Shown in pieces: positions 7,656 through 14,156 of a DNA stretch of 32,532 bases; positions within the stretch are counted from its first letter, which is position 1; each line of letters opens with the position of its first letter. The DNA is from Pirellulales bacterium (GTDB taxonomy: Bacteria > Planctomycetota > Planctomycetia > Pirellulales > Thermoguttaceae): positions 1 through 32,532 of the forward strand of contig JAFGFF010000057.1 in the NCBI GenBank assembly GCA_016931075.1. Reading direction: 5' to 3'. Made by a program: the position numbers and the translations under genes. The notes below the pieces were generated by a model, which ran no database searches, had not been told where the DNA came from, and worked only from the letters and a program-made list of their open reading frames with translations.

Positions 7656-8534
7656 TCAATCCTGCTCGCTTGCCCTTGCCGGCACACCCGACTGCCGGAG
7701 GACGATGGCTCCCAGCTCGCATCCGAGGTCTCGGGCGACGACCGGGCATTTTGCCTTGAGTAAAAAAAAGATCTCCCGGTCGACGTCACTCAGGGTCTCG
7801 TAGTTCCCCTGTCCTTTAGCAATGACGAGGTCCGCCTGAAAAAACGCGTCGCGGAATGCCTCGCTGCAATCGTCCAGGATCGTCCCCGGAGCGTCGGAAC
7901 CGTTTGGGAGGACCGAGGCCACCTCCGGGATCCCGGCGCATAGGGCGTCGTCGACAGTGGCGTCGTTGATGACCGGGGCCCCTCGCACGCCGACCGTCAC
8001 GCGGCCGGGTGGCAATTGTTCGATCAGCAGCCGGTCCAGGACGATTTCTCCCGCGTTATCCGCCAGATAGAGGATTCGCTCCGCCCGGCGCGCCGCGACG
8101 CGAAAGTTCTCGATGTCGCCGTCCAGCGGCGCGGAAAGGCCGTGCATGAGCGACTCGTGGATCTCGTCCTCGCTCACGTAGCTCTTCGCGCCGTAATCGA
8201 TCACGTTGGCCGCGACGGCCAATCGCAGGGCGGCTTCGAGCGGATCGTCCGCTTCCTGGATCTGTCCCTGGAGCGCCGCCCGCCACTGCAAGGCTAGCGC
8301 GTTCGACCGGTCCTTCACCTCGCGGTAGGGGTCGGGGTTGTCCGAGAACGCGCGGATTGCCCGATGCATCTCCTGGCTCATGGCCGGCGGCGTCTGGCTC
8401 ATGTCCATTTCCAGGCTGGCCTTCAGGGCCACCCGGAGTAGACGTTCCTGGGTCGCCTCGTCCACCTTGGCCAGCCGGGCCGAATCGAGCGCCTGGCGAA
8501 TAAAACAGGGAATACAATCGAGAAACGTCTTCAT
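7656..8534 (-). CDS. DUF89/ARMT1-like protein (putative metal-dependent phosphatase)
   Basis: A 292-residue protein of the DUF89 family, whose studied members are metal-dependent damage-control phosphatases acting on phosphometabolites. The N-terminus has DCIPC with Cys7 and Cys10, typical of the prokaryotic subfamily. The signature LADNAGE is at residues 157-163 (Asp159 and Asn160 are expected metal ligands) and KGQGNYE at 240-246. The ATG at 8534 is chosen because it begins the conserved domain. The frame runs upstream into a family 1 repeat, giving a false extension. It sits between the ORP-like and DUF5320-like genes on the same strand. The substrate is unknown. Confidence 0.88.
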   Translation of the reverse strand: MKTFLDCIPCFIRQALDSARLAKVDEATQERLLRVALKASLEMDMSQTPPAMSQEMHRAIRAFSDNPDPYREVKDRSNALALQWRAALQGQIQEADDPLEAALRLAVAANVIDYGAKSYVSEDEIHESLMHGLSAPLDGDIENFRVAARRAERILYLADNAGEIVLDRLLIEQLPPGRVTVGVRGAPVINDATVDDALCAGIPEVASVLPNGSDAPGTILDDCSEAFRDAFFQADLVIAKGQGNYETLSDVDREIFFLLKAKCPVVARDLGCELGAIVLRQSGVPARASEQD

Positions 8535-8570
8535 CGGGGTCTTTACATCCAGTGTCCTTCGACGCTCGCC

Positions 8571-8651
<81 letters not shown>

Positions 8652-8665
8652 ATTTCAACAAGCTG

Positions 8666-9028
8666 TTACATCCAATGACCTTCGACGCTCGCCTTGTCGG
8701 TGGGCGACATTCCGCCTGATTGGAATTGTTCGATGGCCTCGCCGACGGTGCCGGAGACGCCCAGGTAGACAGCTATCCCGCCGGCCGCCAACGTGGCGAA
8801 GGCTTTGGGGCCGACGTTGCCGGTCAGGACGGCCTGAACGCCCAGGTCGACGACCGTTCGCCCGGCCTGGATGCCGGCCCCTTGGGCCGCGTTGAGGTTC
8901 TGGCTGTTGTCGTGGGCCGAGAGTTCGTTGGTCTGGGTGTCGAAGACGACGAACATCTTGGCGCGTCCGAATCGCGGATCGACCGGGCTGGTTCGATCGG
9001 GCCCTTGGGCAGTAACGGCGATCTTCAT
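8666..9028 (-). CDS. NifX/ORP-like metallocluster-binding protein
   Basis: A 120-residue single-domain protein of the dinitrogenase iron-molybdenum cofactor biosynthesis family. Visible features are MKIAVTAQG, SPVDPRFGRAKMFVV (residues 14-28), the GAGIQAGRTVVDLGV helix (about 49-63), LTGNVGPKAF (about 68-77) and GVSGTVGEAIEQF near 89-101. This arrangement matches the orange protein of Desulfovibrio and the MTH1175-like proteins; the former binds a mixed Mo-Cu sulfide cluster. There are no cysteines, as expected if a cluster is held non-covalently. The ATG at 9028 follows AAAGGA. It is the best candidate for the actual ORP subunit of this locus. Confidence 0.87.
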   Translation of the reverse strand: MKIAVTAQGPDRTSPVDPRFGRAKMFVVFDTQTNELSAHDNSQNLNAAQGAGIQAGRTVVDLGVQAVLTGNVGPKAFATLAAGGIAVYLGVSGTVGEAIEQFQSGGMSPTDKASVEGHWM

Positions 9029-9050
9029 CGTGGGGGAGTTCCTTTCTGAT

Positions 9051-9419
9051 TCAGTGGTCACAAGCGTTCGGGCCCGACTGGAGAGTCCCGTCCAGGTAGC
9101 TCTGAACGAGCGTCTCGGGCGTTTCGGGCGGAGCCCCGACAAGGACGTCGATCCCGTTCTGGGCGAAGATGGCCTGGGCGCGTCCCCCCATTCCGCCGGC
9201 GATGACGATGTTTACTCCTTGCTCATGGAGCCACCGGGGCAACAGACCCGGCTCGTGCGCGGGCGGCGTGAGTTCGCGGGTCTTAAGGATGCTCCGCGCG
9301 TCGGTGTCGACGTCCAGCAAAGCGAACTGCTCGCAATGTCCAAAATGCATGCACAGTTTGCCCTGTGCTACCGGCAACGCGATGACCAGCGTTCCAGTGG
9401 ATTCTTTTTTTGTAGACAT
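9051..9419 (-). CDS. NifX/NifB-associated metallocluster-binding protein
   Basis: A 122-residue protein of the same family as its neighbours but of a different subtype. A short N-terminal extension is followed by VIALPVAQGKLCMHFGHCEQFALLD near residues 12-36 with a C-x3-H-x2-H-C pattern, then IVIAGGMGGRAQAIFAQNGI around 71-90 and a C-terminal CDH. The histidine and cysteine residues could ligate metal. The gene lies 18 bp after the NifX-like gene with the Gly/Arg tail and 22 bp before the ORP-like gene, so all three are probably co-transcribed from the sigma-54 promoter. Related genes accompany ferredoxin-MinD ATPases in many anaerobes. Confidence 0.88.
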   Translation of the reverse strand: MSTKKESTGTLVIALPVAQGKLCMHFGHCEQFALLDVDTDARSILKTRELTPPAHEPGLLPRWLHEQGVNIVIAGGMGGRAQAIFAQNGIDVLVGAPPETPETLVQSYLDGTLQSGPNACDH

Positions 9420-9437
9420 GAAGATATTCTCCCGTGT

Positions 9438-9923
9438 TCATAATTGACTTGGTCCTCGGCCGCCTTGTCCTCTTCCGCCGCGGCCTTGTCCACCGCGACC
9501 TTGTCCACCGCGACGTCCTCGGCCCCGACCGGGCCCGGGAGGCCCCTCGCCCCCGGCGAACCGTCGGCAGCGACACCACCCGCGATCAGGTGATTCTGGC
9601 TGGAGATCGAATTCGCCTCGCAGGAAGGCGCTGAGGGCTTCCTCGATTTCGCCCGCGACCCAGCCGTAGACGGTGATCCCAGCCGACTGGAGTGCCTCGA
9701 CCGACCAGCAGTCGATTCCGCCGCACAGCACCACGTCCACGTCCCAGGCGATCAACCTCTCGACCCGCTCGGCGGCGTCCCAGTTGACGGCCTTTTCCTC
9801 ACGGCGGGTCTGCGACGGGCCCTCCGCGGCTTGGGAATCAGCGATCTCGACGACGAGAATCGTCCCGGCGCAGTCGAACCGGGGCGACACCCGGGTTCCA
9901 AAGCTCGGAATGGCGATTCTCAT
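9438..9923 (-). CDS. NifX-like domain fused to Gly/Arg-rich tail
   Basis: A 161-residue protein, the first gene after the sigma-54 promoter. Residues 1-105 form a NifX-like domain (MRIAIPSFGTRVSPRFDCAG, then VVLCGGIDCWSVEALQSAGI and a GEIEEALSAFLRGE helix). After CRCRRF (117-122), residues 124-161 are a Gly/Arg/Gln repeat tail with GRGGQG units. The start at 9923 is supported by AGGAGG at 9933-9938 and by the promoter at 9955-9968. A longer open frame to 10028 would begin upstream of that promoter. The tail resembles the low-complexity DUF5320-like proteins of the same cluster. A role in binding or handing over a metal cluster is inferred. Confidence 0.85.
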   Translation of the reverse strand: MRIAIPSFGTRVSPRFDCAGTILVVEIADSQAAEGPSQTRREEKAVNWDAAERVERLIAWDVDVVLCGGIDCWSVEALQSAGITVYGWVAGEIEEALSAFLRGEFDLQPESPDRGWCRCRRFAGGEGPPGPGRGRGRRGGQGRGGQGRGGRGQGGRGPSQL

Positions 9924-9954
9924 GACGGCGGACCTCCTGGGGGCACAATGAAAA

Positions 9955-9968
9955 GCAATGCGTGTGCC
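9955..9968 (-). promoter_or_regulatory. Sigma-54 (-24/-12) promoter of the ORP-like operon
   Basis: The minus strand reads CGGCACACGCATTGCTTT. GG (at 9968-9967) and GC (at 9956-9955) are separated by exactly 10 bases, with GGCAC and TTGC cores close to the consensus TGGCAC-N5-TTGCW. The predicted start of transcription would fall about 12 bases further on, just upstream of the AGGAGG site of the gene starting at 9923. The nearby sigma-54 activator gene supports the call. The one mismatch is C in place of the first T. Confidence 0.8.
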
Positions 9969-10050
9969 GATACAGGAGGGCGGTTCAAGAAATGCGCAAG
10001 GTGTTGCTCTCAAAGGGAATAAGACCATATTGATCGCATTGCGGCCGCTC

Positions 10051-10109
10051 GAAAAGATTGCTGTTTCGCTACATGGTGCAATGCACTATTGCAATAATGC
10101 AATCTTTTC
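10051..10109. promoter_or_regulatory. Probable activator binding site, nested in an inverted repeat
   Basis: A 20-bp palindrome, TGCACTATTGCAATAATGCA (10082-10101, one mismatched pair), contains repeated TGCAAT steps. Its centre lies about 124 bp upstream of the -24 element, the usual distance for an enhancer-type site of a sigma-54 activator. It is overlapped by a wider inverted repeat, GAAAAGATTGC (10051-10061) against GCAATCTTTTC (10099-10109), directly after the activator's stop codon. Read as minus-strand RNA this forms a hairpin ending in four U, so it may also terminate the activator transcript. Confidence 0.65.
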
Positions 10110-11450
10110 TCACCTGTAGGAGATCCCGTAGCGTTTCATCTTCCGCCACAGGGTGCTCTTGTCCATCCGCAGCGCGGCGGCCGTTTTGGCGCGATGGCCC
10201 TGGTATTGGCGGAGGGCCTGAAGAATGGCAGCCGCTTCGGCCTCCTGGAGCGGATTGCTTTGAGAGCTTGGCGCGGGCCCGGGGACCGGTTGGTCCTGGG
10301 ATAACTCGGGCGGGAGGCAATCGACCTCGATCCGGCCGGTGCGGCAGAGGACGACCGCGTGTTCGATCACATTCTGGAGTTGCCGCACGTTGCCCGGCAG
10401 ATCGCAGCGCAACAGCACCCCGATCGCTTCCTCCGAGATGCCTTCAATCCGCTTGCTCTGCTGGGCGCTGCACTTGCGGATGAAGTGATCGACCAGAAGC
10501 GGGATGTCCTCGCGGCGTTCGGCCAGCGAGGGCAGGGCGAGCCGGACGACGTTCAGTCGGTAGTAGAGGTCTTCGCGGAACGCGCCTCGGGCGAGCAGTT
10601 CGGCCAGCGGGCGGTTGGTGGCCGCGATGATCCGGACGTTCGTCTTGACGGTCGCCGTGCCCCCGAGCGGTTCGTATTCCTTTTCCTGGAGCACCCGCAG
10701 AAGCTTGACTTGCAGGGCGGAGGAGATATCACCGATCTCGTCCAGGAAAAGCGTTCCGCCCTCGGCCAGGGCGAACCGGCCCGGCTTGTCTTTCGTCGCG
10801 CCGGTAAAAGCCCCTTTCTTGAAACCAAAAAGCTCCGATTCGAGCAGCGTGTCGGGCAGGGCGCCGCAATTGACGGCGACGTATTTTCGCCGGGCACGAC
10901 GGCTGAGGTTGTGGATCGCCCGGGCAAACAGTTCCTTGCCCGAGCCGGTGGGCCCTTCGATGAGCACGGTGCTGTCGCTGGCGGCGACGTCTGGCAGGAT
11001 GTCAAGGATCTGGCGGATTGTGTGGTTCTTGCTGATGATGTCGTGGAATGTGTACTGCTGGTCGATTTCCTTGCGAAGCAACTCCACGGCCGAGAGATCG
11101 CGAAACGTCTCGACTCCGCCGATCATCTCGCCCGACTCGTCGCGCAATACGGCCGTGCTGACACTCAAGGGGACTTCCTTGCCTTGGCTGTTGAGAATGT
11201 TGATCCGCTGGTCGACACGTTGCCGGCCGCTGTGCATGGTCTCGCGGAGCGCGCAAGCGGTTTGGCAGATGTTCGCCTGGAACACATCAAAGCATTTTTG
11301 GCCGACGGCTTCCGTCCGGGGAATGCCGGTGATCTGTTCGGCCGCCCGATTGAAGGACGTGATGATCCAATCGGCATCGACGGTGAAAACGCCGTCGGCG
11401 ATGGAGTCGAGGATGATGTTTTGAATCTGGTTTTGGTCGTTTTGGCCCAC
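10110..11450 (-). CDS. PAS-domain sigma-54-dependent transcriptional activator (ORP8-like)
   Basis: A 446-residue enhancer-binding protein. An N-terminal PAS domain (about 8-120) contains Cys53, Cys62 and Cys66, suited to a redox or Fe-S sensor. The AAA+ domain has Walker A GPTGSGKE at 166-173, GAFTGA (sigma-54 contact) at 213-218 and GGTLFLDEIGD as Walker B. The C-terminus is a Fis-type helix-turn-helix (AKTAAALRMDKSTLWRKMKR). There is no receiver domain, so control is by direct sensing rather than phosphorylation. The start is GTG at 11450. It lies immediately upstream of the sigma-54 promoter it presumably serves; in Desulfovibrio the ORP operons are likewise run by sigma-54 and a local activator. 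Confidence 0.93.
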   Translation of the reverse strand: MGQNDQNQIQNIILDSIADGVFTVDADWIITSFNRAAEQITGIPRTEAVGQKCFDVFQANICQTACALRETMHSGRQRVDQRINILNSQGKEVPLSVSTAVLRDESGEMIGGVETFRDLSAVELLRKEIDQQYTFHDIISKNHTIRQILDILPDVAASDSTVLIEGPTGSGKELFARAIHNLSRRARRKYVAVNCGALPDTLLESELFGFKKGAFTGATKDKPGRFALAEGGTLFLDEIGDISSALQVKLLRVLQEKEYEPLGGTATVKTNVRIIAATNRPLAELLARGAFREDLYYRLNVVRLALPSLAERREDIPLLVDHFIRKCSAQQSKRIEGISEEAIGVLLRCDLPGNVRQLQNVIEHAVVLCRTGRIEVDCLPPELSQDQPVPGPAPSSQSNPLQEAEAAAILQALRQYQGHRAKTAAALRMDKSTLWRKMKRYGISYR

Positions 11451-11564
11451 GGGACGGGTCCTGGAAGTGCCTCAAGAATGAATGCGGTCCTGCAATTGGA
11501 GCGACATTCTAGTATTGCAGATATGCAACTACGAGGCAAGTTGGCTGATCACGACATGTCTGCG

Positions 11565-12044
11565 TCAGGAGACTCTGCCGACAGCCTCTATGCGGTCGAT
11601 TTCCGCAAGTGGTCGCCTCGTTCGTGAGGCGCCATGACGGGCAACCGCCAGGCTGAGTGTCGCGGCTTGGGCAATTACCCCGGGCAGGGGGGGGGCTTCA
11701 ATGCCGATAATCGAAATATTGGACAAGGGTTCCTCGATAACCTGGGGCAGAGCGATTAGAAGGAAGCCCAGTCCGGCGGCCCGGTCGCTCGAAACAGGGG
11801 CGAATCGGACCGCTTCTTCCGCCCCAAGAAGAACGACTCCCGGGCGGCTGTACCCATGAATCGCGCCGACAAATACTACCCGCTCGACCTTCTCTATAAG
11901 CAGCAGCAGATCAAGACTTCCCAATCCGCCATCGACGATCTCGATGCCGGGTATTGTTGGAAAACCAGCGAGTTGGTCATAGACCATCAGTCCGGCGATA
12001 TTCCGTGGATCATCGCCGTCTCCCACGCAAATGATTCGATTCAT
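11565..12044 (-). CDS. Hydrogenase maturation protease-like protein (M52), degenerate
   Basis: A 159-residue protein with the outline of peptidase family M52, which trims the C-terminus of [NiFe]-hydrogenase large subunits after nickel insertion. It starts MNRIICVGDGDDPRNIAGLMVYDQL, where the family has G-x-G-N then D-D-x-G, followed by IEIVDGGLGSLDLLLLIEKVERVVFVGAI near residues 33-61. The usual nickel-contacting acidic residue in helix 1 is replaced, and the conserved histidine of the third site is not evident. No hydrogenase gene is in the window. It lies between the sensor (53 bp upstream) and the sigma-54 activator (114 bp downstream), so it may act on another protein or serve as a regulator. 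Confidence 0.65.
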   Translation of the reverse strand: MNRIICVGDGDDPRNIAGLMVYDQLAGFPTIPGIEIVDGGLGSLDLLLLIEKVERVVFVGAIHGYSRPGVVLLGAEEAVRFAPVSSDRAAGLGFLLIALPQVIEEPLSNISIIGIEAPPLPGVIAQAATLSLAVARHGASRTRRPLAEIDRIEAVGRVS

Positions 12045-12097
12045 CGAGCGATACCTGATTCACGATCGGTGTCTAGTGGGGCAAAGACCTCGTTTCG

Positions 12098-13813
12098 TCA
12101 ATCCGCTTCCTCCGCTTTGCTCTGGTTTAACTGGAGGACCGCTTGCTTCTCCGGGCAGTTGCTTAAGTCGACGAATGTCTCTAGGAGGACATCCTCGTTG
12201 CCCAGGCGAATGGGCAGCACGGTCTTGCGGATCGGTATCTCGGTGCCGTCCTTTCTCAGAAGGGTCAACTCGAGATTTTCCACTTTCTCATTCAGGTCCA
12301 ATATGGGGCAGCAGTTTTCCTTGGGAGCGCGGAAGCAAGAGTGGCAGGCCCACCCGACCACCTCGTCGGCCGAGTCACACCCCATCATTTTCAAAGCAGC
12401 CGGATTGACCTGGCGGACGATCTTGTCGCGACCGATGACCATGACGCCGACCGGCAGCGAGTCCAGGACTCGTTGCGTGGCCCATTCGGATCGCCAAAGG
12501 TCCACTTCGGTGCGATTTCGCTGCATCACTTCCAGTTCGAGCCGGCGGTTGACCTCTTCCAGCGCTTCGTTGTTCAGTTCCAGGGCAGAGAGATGACCTG
12601 CCACCTCTTGCCGCGAATTATGTAGGGAGACGGCCAGTTCATTGAAGCATGTGCCGAGCTGGCCGATTTCGTCTGACGAAGAGTCCTTGATCCGCGTGGT
12701 CAGATCTCCCTTGCCCAACTCCACGGCCGCGTCGCGCAGTCGCGCAAGCCGTCTCGAGACTGAGAGAGACAAGGCCAGTCCGAGCACCGTGCCTAGCGCC
12801 GCGATTCCCGCCGCCATGGCCAGGATGCTGTTACGTAGGCGGCGCGCCGGAGCCAGGACTTCGTCGGCCCGATTTTCCACGACCAGGATCCAGCCCAACG
12901 CCTTGTTCGAGAAAGCGCACGACGCCAGGATGCGTCCCCACCACGGGTCGTCTCGTTGGAATATCAAGGTTCCGTTCAGTGTGGCCTCTTGATTCAACGG
13001 ATACGGATAGGCCTTGTTGCTCCAGAGCCCCACCGAGGGATCCCACGTGGAATGGATAATTTGGCCCTCTGTGTTCAGTAGCACAAATTGGCTGTGATCG
13101 GATCCGGCCACTGTATCGTCGTCGTGGGACACGCGGGAGGCGAGTTGCGCGATCGTCGATTCGACGTCATGCACCGCTTTCACGACACCCAAGGGTTTTC
13201 CGTCCTCGTCGTCGATCCGAACGGCAATTTCGTTCGAGTAGACCTTCGCGCTTCTGTCGTAACGAAGCTTGCCGAGATAGGCGCCGTCGTTCATGGCAAG
13301 CTGCCACCAGGCCTCGTCGTCCTGACGGAAATCGAACGTTCTGGAGGTCTGGGCGATGTTGGCGCCGTAGCGGTTCGTCACGAACGCCTCGCCGTAGGAT
13401 TCGTACTCGTGGTACCTGGCAATTGCTTCGATCCGTTTCCTGAGATCAACAGCCAACTCGTTCGACATCAACTCGCGCATCAACGGAGAGGGACGGTCTT
13501 TCGGAGTGTTCTGCCAGAGTTCGTCCTCTTGGTTGAGGTGGGCCTGAATATCATAGAAGCCGTCGAATCGGCGGTTCGACTCGCGCGCGGTGCGCTGAAC
13601 GAGGGGGCTGGCCGTGTAGACATGCCAATCGTCGACACTCATTCGGAGAGACCGGTTCAAGTCGGCCAACACTTCCGTGGCCAGTTGTGTCGCAGTGTCT
13701 TCACACGTTCGTTGGAGCGCCTCTCGGCTGACCGACGCGGCATAGAATCCCACCACGCCGATCAGTACGGCTAACAAGCATGTTCCGAGGGTCAGTTTCC
13801 AGAAGATCTTCAC
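12098..13813 (-). CDS. Membrane sensor with Cache, HAMP and Cys-rich PAS domains, no kinase domain
   Basis: A 571-residue protein with one transmembrane helix near residues 7-27, a periplasmic Cache-type region to about 325, a second helix near 330-351, a HAMP segment (SRRLARLRDAAVELGKGDLT), a coiled coil to about 440 and a PAS domain from about 445. The PAS holds a cysteine group, CHSCFRAPKENCCPI. The protein ends about 20 residues after the PAS without a HisKA, ATPase, GGDEF or other output domain. No remnant lies in the 53 bp before the next gene. It could signal by contacting the PAS-containing activator two genes downstream, or have lost a kinase domain. Same-strand spacing suggests a common operon. 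Confidence 0.85.
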   Translation of the reverse strand: MKIFWKLTLGTCLLAVLIGVVGFYAASVSREALQRTCEDTATQLATEVLADLNRSLRMSVDDWHVYTASPLVQRTARESNRRFDGFYDIQAHLNQEDELWQNTPKDRPSPLMRELMSNELAVDLRKRIEAIARYHEYESYGEAFVTNRYGANIAQTSRTFDFRQDDEAWWQLAMNDGAYLGKLRYDRSAKVYSNEIAVRIDDEDGKPLGVVKAVHDVESTIAQLASRVSHDDDTVAGSDHSQFVLLNTEGQIIHSTWDPSVGLWSNKAYPYPLNQEATLNGTLIFQRDDPWWGRILASCAFSNKALGWILVVENRADEVLAPARRLRNSILAMAAGIAALGTVLGLALSLSVSRRLARLRDAAVELGKGDLTTRIKDSSSDEIGQLGTCFNELAVSLHNSRQEVAGHLSALELNNEALEEVNRRLELEVMQRNRTEVDLWRSEWATQRVLDSLPVGVMVIGRDKIVRQVNPAALKMMGCDSADEVVGWACHSCFRAPKENCCPILDLNEKVENLELTLLRKDGTEIPIRKTVLPIRLGNEDVLLETFVDLSNCPEKQAVLQLNQSKAEEAD

Positions 13814-14156
13814 AAGCGATTATCCTGCCCTGCGCGTCCAGTGGACCTACCGAGAGCCGCGCGACGAATGATCGGCGCGCGAGCCCCCCATGCCCGATTC
13901 TCGGGAGGAGTTGAACCGCGATCAAACCGCTTGCAACGCGGCCTTTCACGGCCCGTAACGCCTCAGGAAATCCTAGCTTACGAGCGTTAGCCGAGTTCGG
14001 TCTGGATCGTCCGTGCTAGGGGAATCAACATGGTGGAGGCCCGAGAGGACCTTAACCGAGCAACGTTCGGCATTTAGGGCGAGCCTTCAGCCAGAGCCGG
14101 CAAGAATTACCGGCTCATCCCCCGTCATTTTTTTGGGGGGGCAGGTCATGCGGTCA
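13814..14156. other. Intergenic region with hairpins, no gene recognised
   Basis: 343 bp between the PEP-CTERM protease gene (ending at 14157) and the sensor gene. GAGCCGG (14094-14100) pairs with CCGGCTC (14110-14116), and a C-run/T-run/G-run (about 14119-14141) can also pair, so a terminator of the large gene is plausible, though no standard T-tract follows on the minus strand. Around 13930-13990 several short stems (such as AGGA/TCCT within AACGC/GCGTT) could fold on the sensor's leader. No tRNA could be built from it. Confidence 0.4.

Noticed and set aside
9924-10028. Extended N-terminus of the NifX-like protein from 10028
   Set aside because: It would start upstream of the sigma-54 promoter and lacks family similarity; AGGAGG supports 9923.
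10359-11627. A 422-codon plus-strand frame opposite the sigma-54 activator
   Set aside because: The activator has all AAA+ motifs on the other strand; the opposite frame is a composition artefact.
13900-13990. tRNA-like sequence upstream of the sensor gene
   Set aside because: GGTTCAACTCC resembles a T-loop, but no acceptor, D or anticodon stem can be paired around it.
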